A stretch of DNA of 64,000 bases from Hordeum vulgare subsp. vulgare (lineage: Eukaryota > Streptophyta > Magnoliopsida > Poales > Poaceae), in contig NC_058524.1 of the NCBI RefSeq assembly GCF_904849725.1, forward strand, positions 508,756,263-508,820,262, in the 5' to 3' direction. Shown here piece by piece: positions 32,565-45,257 of the stretch. A program made the position numbers and the translations under genes. How positions within the stretch are numbered: position 1 is the stretch's first letter; every line of letters begins with the position of its first letter. The notes below the pieces were generated by a model. The model was not told where the DNA came from. It did no database searches and worked only from the letters and a program-made list of their open reading frames with translations.

Positions 32565-35500
32565 TTAATAGATGTGTGGTGATCAACATTTCTAGTGGGG
32601 ATAGCTTCTACCCACTTAGTGACGTAATCAACATCAACTAAGATGGGAGTATACCCATTGGAACTCGGGAAGGGTCCCATATAATCAAAGCCCCAGACAT
32701 CAAATGGTTCAATGACAAGTGAATAGTTCATAGGCATTTCCTGACGTTTACTGATGTTCCCTATTCTTTGGCATTCGTCACAAGACAAGACAAACTTATG
32801 GGCATCCTTGAAGAGAGTGGGCCAATAGAAACCTGATTGCAATACCTTATGAGCAGATCTATCTCCAGCATGGTGTCCTCCGTAGGCTTCGGAATGACAC
32901 TTCTGCAGGATCTGTCCCTGTTCATGTTCAGGCACACAACGTCTAATAACACCATCTACTCCTTCCTTATAAATGTGAGAATCATCCCAAAAGTAGTGTC
33001 TCAAATCAAAGAATTTCTTCTTTTGGTGGTAGGTGAAACTAGGTGGTATGTATTTGGCTACGATTTAGTTTGCGTAATCAGCATACCACGATGCACTATG
33101 TGAAGTGCGGATGACATTCATTTGCTCATCGGGAAAGTTGTCATCTATAGGTCGTGGGTCATCAAGGACATTCTCTAGCCTGGACAAGTTATCTGCTACA
33201 GGGTTATCAGCACCCTTTCGGTCAACAACGTGCAAATCAAATTCCTGTAGCAGGAGAACCCATCTGATTAGCCTAGGCTTGGCGTCCTTCTTCTCCATAA
33301 GGTACTTAATAGCAGCATGATCAGAGTGAATAATGACTTTGGAGTCAACTATATAAGATCTGAACTTTTCACATGCAAACACGACTGCTAAAAATTCCTT
33401 CTCTGTAGTGGCATAGTTTCTTTGGGCACTGTCTAGAGTTTTACTAGCGTAGTGAATGACATTCAACTTCTTGTCAACTCTTTGTCCTAGAAAAACACCA
33501 ACAGCATAATCACTAGCATCGCACATGATTTCAAAGGGCAAGTTGCAATCAGGTGGTTGAACAATAGGTGCGGTTATCAAGGCTTTCTTAAGTATTTCGA
33601 AAGCTTCCTCACAATCCTCATCAAAAACAAAAGGAACATCCTTCTGCAAGAGGTTGGTAAGAGGCCTAGAAATCTTAGAGAAGTCTTTAATGAACCTTTT
33701 ATAGAAACCAGCATGACCTAGGAAACTTCGTATACCTCTAATATCTGTGGGGCAAGGCATTTTCTCAATTGCATCAACCTTAGCCTTATCAACTTCAATG
33801 CCTTTCTCAAAGATTTTGTGTCCTAAGACGATGCCTTCATTAAACATGAAGTGGCACTTCTCCCAGTTCAAGACGAGGTTGGTATCTTTGCATCTCTGTA
33901 AGACTCGATCAAGGTTGCTGAGGCAATCGTCAAAGGAAGAACCGTAAATGAAGAAATCATCCATGAAAACCTCAACAATCTTTTCACAAAAGTCGGAGAA
34001 TATAGCCATCATACATCTTTGAAAGGTGGCAAGTGCATTGCATAAGCCAAAAGGCATACGTCTATAAGCAAAGGTACCTAAGGGCCATGTGAAAGTGGTT
34101 TTCTCCTGAACAGATTGTGCAACAGGTATTTGCAAGAAACCTGAATAACCGTCTAGAAAGCAGAAGTGTGTGTGTTTAGATAGCCTTTCTAGCATTTGGT
34201 CGATAAATGGCAAAGGATAATGGTCTTTCCTGATTGCCTTGTTCAGTTTCCGGAAGTCTATCACCATCCTATAGCTAGTAATAATCCTCTGTGGGATTAG
34301 TTCATTCTTATCATTAGGAACGACGGTGATACCCCCCTTCTTAGGTACGCGATGTACTGGACTTACCCAATCACTATGAGCAATAGGATAAATGATTCCT
34401 GCTTCCAGAAGCTTTAACATTTCTTTTCTCACGGCCTCTTTCATCCTAGGATTGAACCTCCGTTGATGATCAGCGATTAGCTTAGAATCAGGATCAGTTT
34501 TAATCTTGTGCTGACATAGAGTGGGACTAATACCCTTAAGATCATCAAGAGTATATCCAATAGCAGCACGGTGCTTCCTCAAAGTTTTTAATAACTTCTT
34601 CTCTTCGTTATTCGAGAGGTGAGCACTAATAATAACAGGATATATCTCCTTCTCATCAAGATAGGCATACTTAAGTGTACCTGGTAACTGTTTTAGCTCG
34701 AACACAGGATCACCCTTTGGTGGGGGAGGATCCCCAAGCAGTTCAACAAGCAGATTATTCTTAAGAATAGGATATTGTTCTAAAACAATTTTATCTATCT
34801 CATCTCTTTCATCCATATGCATATCATTTTCATGCTCAAGCAGATATTGCTCTAAAGGATCCGTAGGAGGCACGGCAATATAGGCAAGAGCAATGATTTC
34901 ATCCCTACGAGACGACTCTTTTTCATGGGGTTGTCTTCCAAACTTGGAGAAGTTAAATTCATGAGACACACCCTCGAAACTAACAGTGACAGTCTGTTTA
35001 ATGCAATTAATATGAGCATTGACAGTGTTGAGAAAGGGTCTACCTAATATGATGGGACAAAAGCTATCGTGCGCAGTAGCAAGGACGAGGAAATCAGTAG
35101 GATACTTCGTCTTACCACACAAGACTTCTACATCTCTCACAATTCCCACAGGGCAGATAGTGTCCAGATAGTGTCTCTATTAGCTAGCATAATAGTGACA
35201 TCAATGGGTTCTAACTCAGCAGGTGCAATCTCATCTTTGATTTCATCATATAGGGACCGGGGTATTGCACTAACACTAGCACGCATATCACATAAACCAT
35301 GATAACAGTGATCTCCTATCTTGACAGAAACAACGGGCAGGCCAACTACAGGTCTGTATTTGTCTTTCGCGTGAGGTTTAGCAATTCTAGCGGAGTCCTC
35401 ACAGAATTTGATAACATGGTCGTCTATGTCTTCGGCTAAGAGATCTTTGATAATAGCAACACTAGGTTCAACTCTCATTTCCTCAGGGGGTGCAAGTGGT

Positions 35501-36493
35501 CTAATGTAACCCCTACGTATCACAGTTGGAGCTTTAGAATAATCCTTTTTCTTAGCAGGGTAAGGTGGTTTCTCAGTGTAGGCACAAGGAACAATAGGAT
35601 CATTATAGGCAATGACTTTCTCTTCAACTAGATTGGGTTTAACTATGTTGACATCTACAGGAGGATGATACTTAAACCACTTCTCTTTGGGAAGATCAAT
35701 TTGAGCAGCAAAAGATTCACATAGAGAAGCTACTATCTGAGAGTAAAGTCCATACTTAGCGCTAAAATCTCTAGAAGTGTTTGTTTCAACAAAAGATTTA
35801 ACGCAATCAAACTGGAAATTCATACCTGACTCCTTACCTTCTTCAAGCTCCCAATCTTCAGAGTTACATTTGATTCTTTCCAATAAATTCCACTAGTGGT
35901 CAATATCCTTCTTCATAAAAGAACCGGTACAAGAAGTGTCAAGCATGGTACGATCTTCATGAGAAAGCAGAGCATAAAAGTTTTGAGTGATAATTTCTCT
36001 CGAGAGCTCATGATTGGGGAATGAATATAGCATTGATTTAAGCCTCCCCCTAGCTTGAGCTATGCTTTCCCTGTCACAAGACCAAAAGTTATAAATATAA
36101 TTCCGATCACGATGTACTAAATGCATAGGATAAAACTTTTGATGAAATTCCAATTTCAACCGATTGTAGTCCCATGATCCAGTATCAGCACATAGCCTAT
36201 ACCATGTAAACGCCTTATCCTTCAAAGATAAAGGAAATACTTTCTTCTTTACCTCATCCTTGGGCAAACCTGCAAGCTTAAATAAACCACAGACTTCATC
36301 TACATAGATTAGATGCAAGTCTGGATGTGATGATCCATCTCCTGTAAAAGGATTAGCCAGCAGTTTCTCAAGCATACCCGAAGGAATTTCATAAAAGATA
36401 TTTTCAGTGGTACTTAGGTTGAGGAGCAACTCCTCATGCTTCCATTCGTGGTGAAGATACCCCGAACAAATTCCTCAAAGGAACAGTTTCCAT
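32565..36493 (-). pseudogene. Element Q gag-protease-RT-RNase H-integrase N-terminal half
   Basis: ATG at 36491-36493. Gag (LSLKDKAFTWYRLC, MHLVHRDRNYIYNFW) is followed by a protease with CDMRASVSAIP near 35281, where the usual Gly of the active-site motif is Arg. Reverse transcriptase shows [36 protein letters not shown] and FMDD at 33956-33967; RNase H has [11 protein letters not shown] and [13 protein letters not shown]; the integrase zinc region and first Asp (FDYMGPFP) precede the 28230-32564 insertion. Breaks: TGA at 36434-36436 and a nearby frameshift, TAG at 35893-35895, an 11-bp tandem duplication at 35154-35175 and TAA at 33065-33067. Domain order protease-RT-RH-integrase is typical Gypsy. 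Confidence 0.9.
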
Positions 36494-36571
36494 AGTGACA
36501 AGTGACAATAAATTTCAGCACAGTATATAAATGTTTCCTTACCAAATTCCACTTACCAAAGGCACATCCCT

Positions 36572-36588
36572 CCCCGGCAACGGCGCCA
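36572..36588 (-). other. Primer-binding site of element Q (tRNA-Asp)
   Basis: Minus strand TGGCGCCGTTGCCGGGG, 11 bases inside the 5' LTR. Confidence 0.9.
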
Positions 36589-36599
36589 GAAAAGAGTCT

Positions 36600-38127
36600 T
36601 GATGACCCACAAGTATAGGGGATCAATCGTAGTCCTTTCGATAAGTAAGTGTGTCGAACCCAACGACGAGCAGAAGGCTCTGATAAACGGTTTTTAGCAA
36701 GGTAATAACTGCAAGCACTCAAAGTAGCGGTAACAAGTGATGGTGTAGTGAGGTGAAATGTAGCAGGTGGAAAGTAACAAGTAACAAGTAATAGCAACAG
36801 TGGAGCAAAGTGGCCCAATCCCTTTTGTAGCAAGGGACAAGCCTGAACAAAGTCTTATAGGGGAAAACGCTCCCGAGGACACACGGGAATTTCTGTCATG
36901 CTAGTTTTTATCATGTTCATATGATTCGCATTCGTTACTTTGATAGTTTTACATGTGGGTGGACCGGCGCTTGGGTACTGCCCTTACTTGGACAAGCGTC
37001 CCACTTATGATTAACCCCTCTCGCAAGCATCCGCAACTACGAAAGAAGAATTAAGACAATGTCTAACCATAGCATTAAACTAGTGGATCCAAATCAGCCC
37101 CTTATGAAGCAACGCATAGACTGGGGTTTAAGCTTCTGTCACTCTAGCAACCCATCATCTACTTACTACTACCCAATGCCTTCCTCTAGGCCCAAATATG
37201 GTGAAGTATTATGTAGTCGACGTTCACATAACACCACTAGAGGAAAAACAACATACAACATATCAAAATATCGAACGAATACCAAATTCACATGACTATT
37301 ATTAGTATGACTTATCCCATGTCCTCAGCAACAAAAGTAACTACTCACAAAGCATAATCATAATCATGATCAGAGGTGTAATGAGTAGCATCAAGGATCT
37401 GAACATAAACTCTTCCACCAAGTAATCCAACTAGCATCAACTACAAAGAGTAATCAACACTACTAGCAACCTTACAAGTACCAATCGAAGTCGCGAGACG
37501 GAGATTGGTTACAAGTGATGAACTAGGGTTTGGAGATGAGATAGTGCTGATGAAGATGTTGATGGAGACGAGTCCCCTCCGATGAAGGAGTGTTGGTGAT
37601 AACGATGGTGATGATTTCCACCTCCGGGAGGGAAGTTTCCCTGGCAGGATCGTCCTGCCGGAGCCCTAGATTGGTTCTGCTCAAGTTCCGCCTCGTGGCG
37701 GCGGCGCCTCCTTGAAAAAGCTCCGGTCTGATTTTTTTTCGGGTGAAACCCTTCATATAGCAGAAGAGGGGGGCAGTGGGCCACCAGGGTGCCCACAAGC
37801 CCTGTAGCCGCAGCCAGGGGGGCAGGCCGCGGCTACCAGGCTTGTGGGCCCCTGGCAGCTCCCCTCTGGCACTTCTTTCGCCCAGTATTTTTTATAAATT
37901 CCCAAAAAATTCCACGTTGATTTTCAGGGCATTTGGAGTTGCGCAGAATAGAGGACTCAGACTTGCTCCTTTCCCAGTCCAGAATTCCAGCTGCCGGTAT
38001 TCTCCCTCTTCAAATAAACCTTGCAAAATAAGAGAGAAAAGGCATAAGTATGGTACCACAAAGTATAATAACAGTCCATAAAGCGATAAATATCAACATG
38101 AAAGCATGATGCAAAATGGACGTATCA
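36600..38127 (-). repeat. 5' LTR of element Q
   Basis: Pairs with 23605-25135. The U3 hairpin is at 37791-37849, where GCCGCAGCC faces GGCCGCGGC. The right boundary meets the ACATC target repeat. Confidence 0.93.
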
Positions 38128-41100
38128 ACATCGTACTTAGCAAGCGTTTTACGAAAAGCACCATGAATGAAGTGTGTACCACCGTGGGTCATTAGATATC
38201 TAGGGACTCCAAATCTAGGGAAGATAACTTCTTTCAGCATCTTGATAGAGGTGTTGTGGTCAGCACTACTAGTGGGGATAGCTTCTACCCACGTAGTGAC
38301 ATAGTCAACAACAACTAAGATATGTGTATACCCGTTGGATTTTGGAAAAGGTCCCATATAATCAAAGCTCCAAACATCAAATGGTTCAATGACAAGTGAA
38401 TAGTTCATAGGCATTTCCTGAAGTTTGCTAATATTACCTATACTTTGACATTCGTCACAAGACAAGACAAACTTACGGGCATCCTTGAAGAGAGTGGGCC
38501 AATAGAAACCTGATTGCAATACCTTGTGTGCAGTTCTATCTCCAGCATGGTGTCCTCCGTAGGCCTCAGAGTGACACTTCTGTAGGATCTGTCCCTGTTC
38601 ATGTTCAGGTACACAACGTCTAATAACACCATCTACTCCTTCCTTATAAAGGTGAGGATCATCCCAAAAGTAATGTCTCAAGTCAAAGAAGAATTTCTTA
38701 TTTTGCTGGTACGTGAAACTAGGTGGTATGTATTTGGCAACGATATAGTTCGCATAATCCGCATACCACGGTGCACTACGTGAAGCATTTATGACATTCA
38801 TTTGCTCATCGGGAAAGCTATCACCAATAGGTTGTGGGTCATCAAGAACGTTCTCCAACCTAGACATGTTATCTGCTACTGGGTTATCAGCACCCTTCGT
38901 GTCGACAAATTGCAAATCAAATTCTTGTAGCAAGAGAACCCATCTGATAAGTCTAGGTTTAGCGTCCTTCTTCTCCATGAGGTACTTAATAGCAGCGTGA
39001 TCAGTGTGAATAGTAACTTTGGAATCAACTATGTAAGACCTGAACTTTTCACATGCAAACATGACTGCTAAAAATTCCTTCTCCGTAGTTGCATAGTTTC
39101 TTTGGGCACTGTCTAGAGTTTTACTAGCATAGTGAATAACATTCAACTTCTTGTCAACTCTTTGCTCTAGAACAACACCAACAGCATAATCACTAGCGTC
39201 ACACATGCTCTCAAAAGATAAGTTCCAATCAGGTGGTTGAACAATAGGTGTAGTTATCAAAGACCTCTTAAGTATTTCGAAGGCTTCCTCACAATCATCA
39301 TCAAAAACAAAAGGAATATCCTTTTGCAAGAGATTGGTAAGAGGCCTAGAAATCTTAGAGAAGTCTTTAATGAACTTTCTATAGAAACCAGCATGACCAA
39401 GGAAACTTCTTATTCCTCTGATATCTATGGGGTATGGCATTTTCTCGATTGCATCAACCTTAGCCATATCGACTTCAATACCTCTTTCAGAAATTTTATG
39501 TCCTAAGACGATGCCTTCATTGACCATAAAGTGGCACTTCTCCCAATTCAAGACAAGATTGGTATCTTTACATCTCTGCAAGACTCGATCAAGGTTTCTG
39601 AGGCAATCGTCAAAGGAAGACCCGTAAACGGAGAAGTCATCCATGAAAACCTCAACAATCTTTTCACAAAAGTCAGAGAATATAGCCATCATACGTCTTT
39701 GAAAGGTGGCAGGTGCATTACATAAGCCAAAAGGCATACGTCTATAAGCAAAGGTACCGAAAGGGCAGGTGAAAGTGGTCTTCTCCTGATCAGATTGTGC
39801 AACTGGTATTTGGGAGAAACCAGAATAACCGTCTAGAAAGCAGAAGTGTGTGTGTTTGGACAGCCTTTGTAGCATTTGGTCGATAAAAGGCAAAGGGTAA
39901 TCATCTTTCCTAGTGGCTTTATTCAATTTCCTAAAATCGATCACCATCCCATAGCCAGTGATAATCCTCTGTGGGATCAATTCATCCTTATCATTAGGGA
40001 CAACGGTAATGCCTCCCTTTTTAGGTACGCAATGCACCGGATTCACCCAATTGCTGTGAGTAATAGGATAAATGATACCCGCTTCCAGGACCTTTAGTAT
40101 TTCTTTGCTCACTACTTCTTTCATCTTAGGATTTAATCTCCTTTGATGATCAGCAACTGATTTGAAATCAGGATCCGTTTTAATCTTGTGCTGACATAGA
40201 GTAGGACTAATGCCCTTAAGGTCATCAAGAGTATATCCAATAGCAGCACAGTGCTTCCTCAGAGTTTTTAGTAACTTCTTTTCTTCATGCTCTGAGAGGC
40301 TAGCACTAATTATAACAGGATATATCTCTTTTTCATCAAGATAAGCATACTTAAGAGTATCAGGCAACTGTTTAAGCTCGAACACAGGATCACCCTTTGG
40401 TGGGGGTGGATCCCCAAGCAGTTCAACAGGCAAGTTATTCTTAAGGATAGGATATTGTTCTAAGACAACTCTCTCTATCTTATCCCTTTCATCCATATGC
40501 ATATCATTTTCATGCTCAAGAAAGTATTGCTCTAAGGGATCAGTAGGAGGCATGACAATAGAGGCTAAGGCAATAGTTTCATCCCTACTAAGCAACTCCT
40601 TTTCATGAGGTTGTCTATCGAACTTAGAGAAATTGAACTCATGTGACACGCCTTCGAAGCCAACAGTGACAGTTTGCTTTTCACAATCAATATGAGCATT
40701 GACGGTATTGAGGAAAGGTCTACCAAATATGGTCGGACAAAAGCTATCTTGTGCGGTAGCAAGAACAAGGAAATCAGCAGGATACTTCATTTTACCACAT
40801 AAGACTTCAACATCCCTAACAATTCCCACAGGGCAGATAGTATCTCTATTGGCAAGCTGAATAGTGACATCAATAGGCTCTATCTCAGCAGGTGCAATCT
40901 CATCTTTGATTTCATCATATAAGGATTGAGGTATTGCACTAACACTAGCACCCACGTCAATAATACATGATAACAATGATCTCTATCTTAACAGACACCA
41001 CAGGCATGCCAACGACAGGCCTATGTTTGTGTCTAACGTGAGGTTTAGCAATTCTAGCAGCATCTTCACAAAAGTGAATATTATGTCCCTCAACTTCTTC

Positions 41101-42162
41101 AGACAGAAGATCTTTGATAATAGCAATGCTAGGTTCAACTCTAATTTGCTTAGGGGGTGTAGGTGTTCTAATATAGCCTCTACGTATCACAGTTGAAGCT
41201 TCAGAATGATCCTTTATCCTAACAGGGAAAGGTGGTTTCTCAATGTAAGCACTTGGGATAACAGGACCACTATAGGCAATGACTTTCTCTTCAACTGGAG
41301 TGGGTTTAACTACATTGACTTCTAAAGGAGGATGATATTTAAACCACTTCTCTTTGGGGAGATCAATATGAGCAGCAAAGTATTCACACAATGAAGCTAC
41401 TATCTCAAAGTCAAGTCCATACTTAGCGCTAAAATCACTAAAGGTAATTGTCTCAACAAAGGATTTAACGCAGTCAAAAGTGAAATTCATACCTGACTCC
41501 TTACCTTCTTCAAGCTCCCAATCTTCAGAGTTGCATTTAATTCTCTCCAATAAATTCCATTTGAAGTCAATATCTCTCTTCATAAAAGAACCGGTACAAG
41601 AAGTGCCAAGCATGGTGCAATCATCATGAGAAAGCCGAGCTTAGAAGTTCTGAATGATAATTTCTCTCGAGAGCTCATGATTGGGGCATGAATATAGCAT
41701 TGGTTGAAGCCTCCCCCAAGATTGAGCGATGATTTCTCTGTCATGAGGCCAAAAATTATAAATATAATTCCGATCACGATGTACTAAATGCATAGGATAA
41801 AACTTTTGATGAAATTCCAATTTCAACCGATTGTAGTCCCATGATCCAGTATCATCACATAGCTTATACCATGTCAACGCCTTATCCTTCAAAGATAAAG
41901 GAAAGGCCTTCTTCTTGACCTCATCCTAAGGCACACCTGCAAGCTTAAATAAACCACAAACTTCATCTACATAGATTACATGCAAGTGTGGATGTGATGT
42001 TCCATCTCCTGTAACAGGATTAGCTAGCACTTTCTCAAGCATACCCGAAGGAAATTCAAAGCAAATATTTTTAGTAGGTGCAGCAGGTTGAGGAGCAACC
42101 ATTCGTGCTTCCATTCGAGGTGAAGATACCCCGAACAAGCCCCTCAAAGGATTAGTATCCAT
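38128..42162 (-). pseudogene. Element P gag-protease-RT-RNase H-integrase N-terminal part
   Basis: ATG at 42160-42162 (MDTNPLRGLFG). Gag: LKDKALTWYKLC-type core. Protease: [10 protein letters not shown] near 40950. Reverse transcriptase: [40 protein letters not shown] at 39636-39647. RNase [16 protein letters not shown]. Integrase: FDYMGPFP and, before the break, LMTHGGTHF, where the second catalytic Asp (TDGG in Q) is His (38184-38186). Breaks: TAG at 41926-41928, TAA at 41641-41643 and a frameshift near 40980. From the protease onward a 900-codon frame stays open and runs on into the Q LTR to a chance stop at 38010. Confidence 0.9.
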
Positions 42163-42240
42163 AGTGACAAGTGACAATAAATTTGAACACACTATATGAA
42201 TGTTTCCTTACCAAGTTCCACTTAGCAAAGGCGCTTCACT

Positions 42241-42257
42241 CCCCGGCAACGGCGCCA
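42241..42257 (-). other. Primer-binding site of element P (tRNA-Asp)
   Basis: Minus strand TGGCGCCGTTGCCGGGG, 11 bases inside the 5' LTR; identical to the Q site. Confidence 0.9.
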
Positions 42258-42268
42258 GAAAAGAGTCT

Positions 42269-43788
42269 TGATGACCCACAAGTATAGGGGATCAATCGTA
42301 GTCCTTTCAATAAGTAAGAGTGTCAAACCCAACGAGGAGCATAAGGATCTCACAAGTGGTTTTCAGCAAGGTAAAATCTGCAGGCACTGAAATTGTCGGT
42401 AACAAGTGATTGTGTGGTGAGATGATTCGTAGCAAGCAACAAGTAACAAAAGTAGCAACAGTGCAGAAAGGTGGCTCAATCCCTTTTGTATCAAGGGACA
42501 AGCCTGGACAAAGTCTTATAGGAGGAAAAACGCTCCCGAGGACACACGGAAATTTATGTCATGCTAGTTTCATCATGTTCATATGATTCGCATTCATTAC
42601 TTTGATAGTTTGACATGTGGGTGGACCAGCGCTTGGGTACTTCCCTTACTTTGGCAAGCATCCCACTTATGATTAACCCCTCTCGCAAGCATCCGCAACT
42701 ACGAAAGAAGAATTAAGACAAAGTGTAACCATAGCATTAAACTAGTGGATCCAAATCAGCCCCTTAAGAAGTAACGCATAAACTAGGGTTTAAGCTTCTG
42801 TCACTCTAGCAACCCATCATCTACTTACTACTTCCCAATGCCTTCCTCTAGGCCCAAATAATGGTGAAGTGTTATGTATTCGACGTTCACATAACACCAC
42901 TAGAGGAAAAACAACATACAACATATCAAATTACCGAGCGAATACCAAATTCACATGACTACTATTAGCATGACTTATCCCATGTCCTCGGGAACAAAAG
43001 TAACTACTCACAAAGCATAATCATATTCATGATCAGAGAGGTAATGAGTAGCATCAAGGATCTGAACATAAACTCTTCCACCAAATAATCCAACTAGCAT
43101 CAACTACAAAGAGTAATCAAGACTACTAGCAACCTTACAAGTACCAATCGGAGTTGCGAGACGGAGATTGGTTACAAGAGATGAACTAGGGTTTGGAGAT
43201 GAGATGGTGTTGATGAAGATGTTGATGGTGATGAGTCCCCTCTGATGAGAGGAGTGTTGGTGATGACGATGGCGACGATTTCCCCCTCCGGGAGGGAAGT
43301 TTCCCCGGCAGGATCGTCCTACCGGAGCCCTAGATTGGTTGTGCTCAAGTTCCACCTCGTGGCGGCGGCGAAACCACGAAAAAGCTGCTCCTTTATTTTT
43401 TTCCTGGACGAAACCCTCCATATAGCAAAATAGGGGGCCAGTGTGCCAGCAGGGAGCCCACGAGCCCCCATGGCGCGGCCTGGGGGTGGCCGCGCCTTGC
43501 AGGCTTGTGGCCACCCCCTGGCGCCCCTTTGGGCTTCTTCGGCCCAGTAATTTTTATAAATTGGGAAAAAATCCGCGTTGATTTTCACGGTGTTTGGAGT
43601 TGCGCAGAATACGTATCTCAACTTTGCTCCACTTTCAGGCCAGAATTCCAGTTGCCGATATTCTCCCTCTTCATGTAAACCTTGCAAAATAAGAGAGAAA
43701 AGGCATAAGAATAGTACTGTGAAGTAAAATAACTGCCAAAGAAGCGATAAATATCAACATGAAAACATGATGCAAAATGGACTTATCA
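42269..43788 (-). repeat. 5' LTR of element P
   Basis: Pairs with 17447-18968. On the minus strand it starts TGATAAGTCC rather than TGATACGTCC. The U3 hairpin is at 43456-43513 (GGCGCGGCC against GGCCGCGCC). Confidence 0.92.
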
Positions 43789-45257
43789 TAGGTCGACAAG
43801 GTCGCGTACTACTATAGAGTGGTACGGTAACCTTGTCTTGGAGGTCATGTTGTTGAACAACAATGAACCTACGAGCTATGGGGAAGCGATGGTGGGCCCG
43901 GATTCCGACAAATGGCTGGAGGCCATGAAATCCGAGAGAGGATCCATGTATGAAAACAAAGTGTAGACTTTGGAAGAACTACTTGATGGGCGTAGGACTG
44001 TTAAGTGAAGATGGATCTTTGAAAGAAAGACAGACGATGATGGTGAAAAGTCACCATTAAGAAAAGCTCGACTTGTCGCAAGGATGTTTCCGACAAGATC
44101 AAATAGTTGACTATGATGAGACTTTCTCACTCATAGCGATGTTAAAAAGTTTATTGGAATTATGTTAATAGTTGTTGCATTATTTATGAAATATTGCACA
44201 TAGGATGTCAAAACATTGTTTCCTCGACGGTTTCCTTGAGGAAAGGTTGTATGTGATACAACCAGAAGGTTTTGTCGATCCTAAAGATACTAACAAGTAT
44301 GCAAGCTCCAGCGATCCTTCTATGGACTGGTGCAAGCATCTCGGAGTTGGAATGTACGCTTTGATGAGATGATCAAAGCTTTTGGTTTTATACAAGGTTT
44401 GTGAGAAACTTGTATTTCCAAAGAAGTGAGTTGGAGCACTATAGAATTTCTAATAAGTATATGTGCTGGACATATTGTTGATCGGAAGTAATGTAGAATT
44501 TCTGTAAAGCATAAAGGTTGTTTGAAAGGGGTTTTTCAAAGGAAAACTTGGATAGAGCTACTTGAACGTTGAGCATCAAGATCTATAGAGATAGATCAAA
44601 ATGCTTAATAGAACTTTCAATGAAATACATGCCTTGACAAGTTTTTGAAGAAGGTCAAAATAGATCAGCAAAGAAGGAGTTCTTGGTTGTGTTGTAAGGT
44701 GTGAATTTGAGTAAAGACTCAAAGCCCGACCATGGCAGAAGAAAGAGAAAGCATGAAGGTCGTCTCCTATGCCTTAGCAATAGACTCTAAAGTATGCCAA
44801 GCTGTGTACCGCACCTGATGTGTGCCTTGCCACAAGTCTGTTAAGAGGTACACAGAGCGATCCAGGATTGAATCACTAAAACAGCGGTCAATGTTATCCT
44901 TAGTAAATTAATGAACTAAGGAATTTTTCTCGATTATGGAGGTGGTTAAAGAGTCCGTCGTAAAGGGTGATGTCGATGCAAGATTTGACACTAATCCGAA
45001 TAACTCTGAGTAGTAAAACGGATTCGTATAGTAGAGTAAAATATTTGGAGTGTTTCCGAATAGAACGTAGTAGCAGCATCTCTAAGATGACATAAATATT
45101 TGTAAAGCACACACGGATCTGAAAGATTCAGAACCGTTGACTAAAACCTTTCTCACGAGCAAGACGTGATCAAACCCCAGAACTATATGGGTGTTGGATT
45201 TGTTAAAATCACATGGTGATGTGAACTAGATTATTGATTCTAGTAAAAGTGGGAGAC
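43789..45257 (+). pseudogene. Copia R1 pol fragment: reverse transcriptase and RNase H remnants
   Basis: Resumes the R1 sequence interrupted by P. Reading frames give NNEPTSYGEAMVGPDSDKW, KARLVAR, VDYDETFSLIAML and SWNVRFDEMIKAFGF, hallmarks of the Copia reverse transcriptase, in several frames with stops. The end (about 45120-45257) matches the RNase H tail and the purine tract AAAGTGGGAGAC just before the 3' LTR. R2 carries a parallel stretch at 58460-59883. It is non-functional. Confidence 0.82.

Larger units (their letters stand above)
23605..38127 (-). mobile_element. Element Q: autonomous-type Athila Gypsy retrotransposon inserted in P integrase
   Basis: LTRs 23605-25135 and 36600-38127, primer-binding site 36572-36588, polypurine tract 25136-25149 and perfect ACATC target repeats (23600-23604 and 38128-38132). 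The layout equals P. Without the 4.3-kb inverted-LTR unit (28230-32564) Q is about 10.2 kb. By eye the first ~240 bases of its two LTRs differ at about a dozen positions, so the insertion is not recent. Confidence 0.93.
17447..43788 (-). mobile_element. Element P: autonomous-type Athila Gypsy retrotransposon, nested host of Q
   Basis: Minus-strand element with LTRs 17447-18968 and 42269-43788, primer-binding site 42241-42257, polypurine tract 18969-18982, gag-pol split by Q at 23604/38128, and a small env-position ORF 22153-22569. A C-family solo LTR lies at 19032-20686. Flanking repeats TATGT and TAGGT differ at one base. Element Q is the same family. P's frames contain several stops and a catalytic change in integrase, so it is inactive. 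Confidence 0.9.

Noticed and set aside
43876..44130. Minus-strand open frame in Copia R1
   Set aside because: Antisense shadow of the reverse transcriptase remnant.
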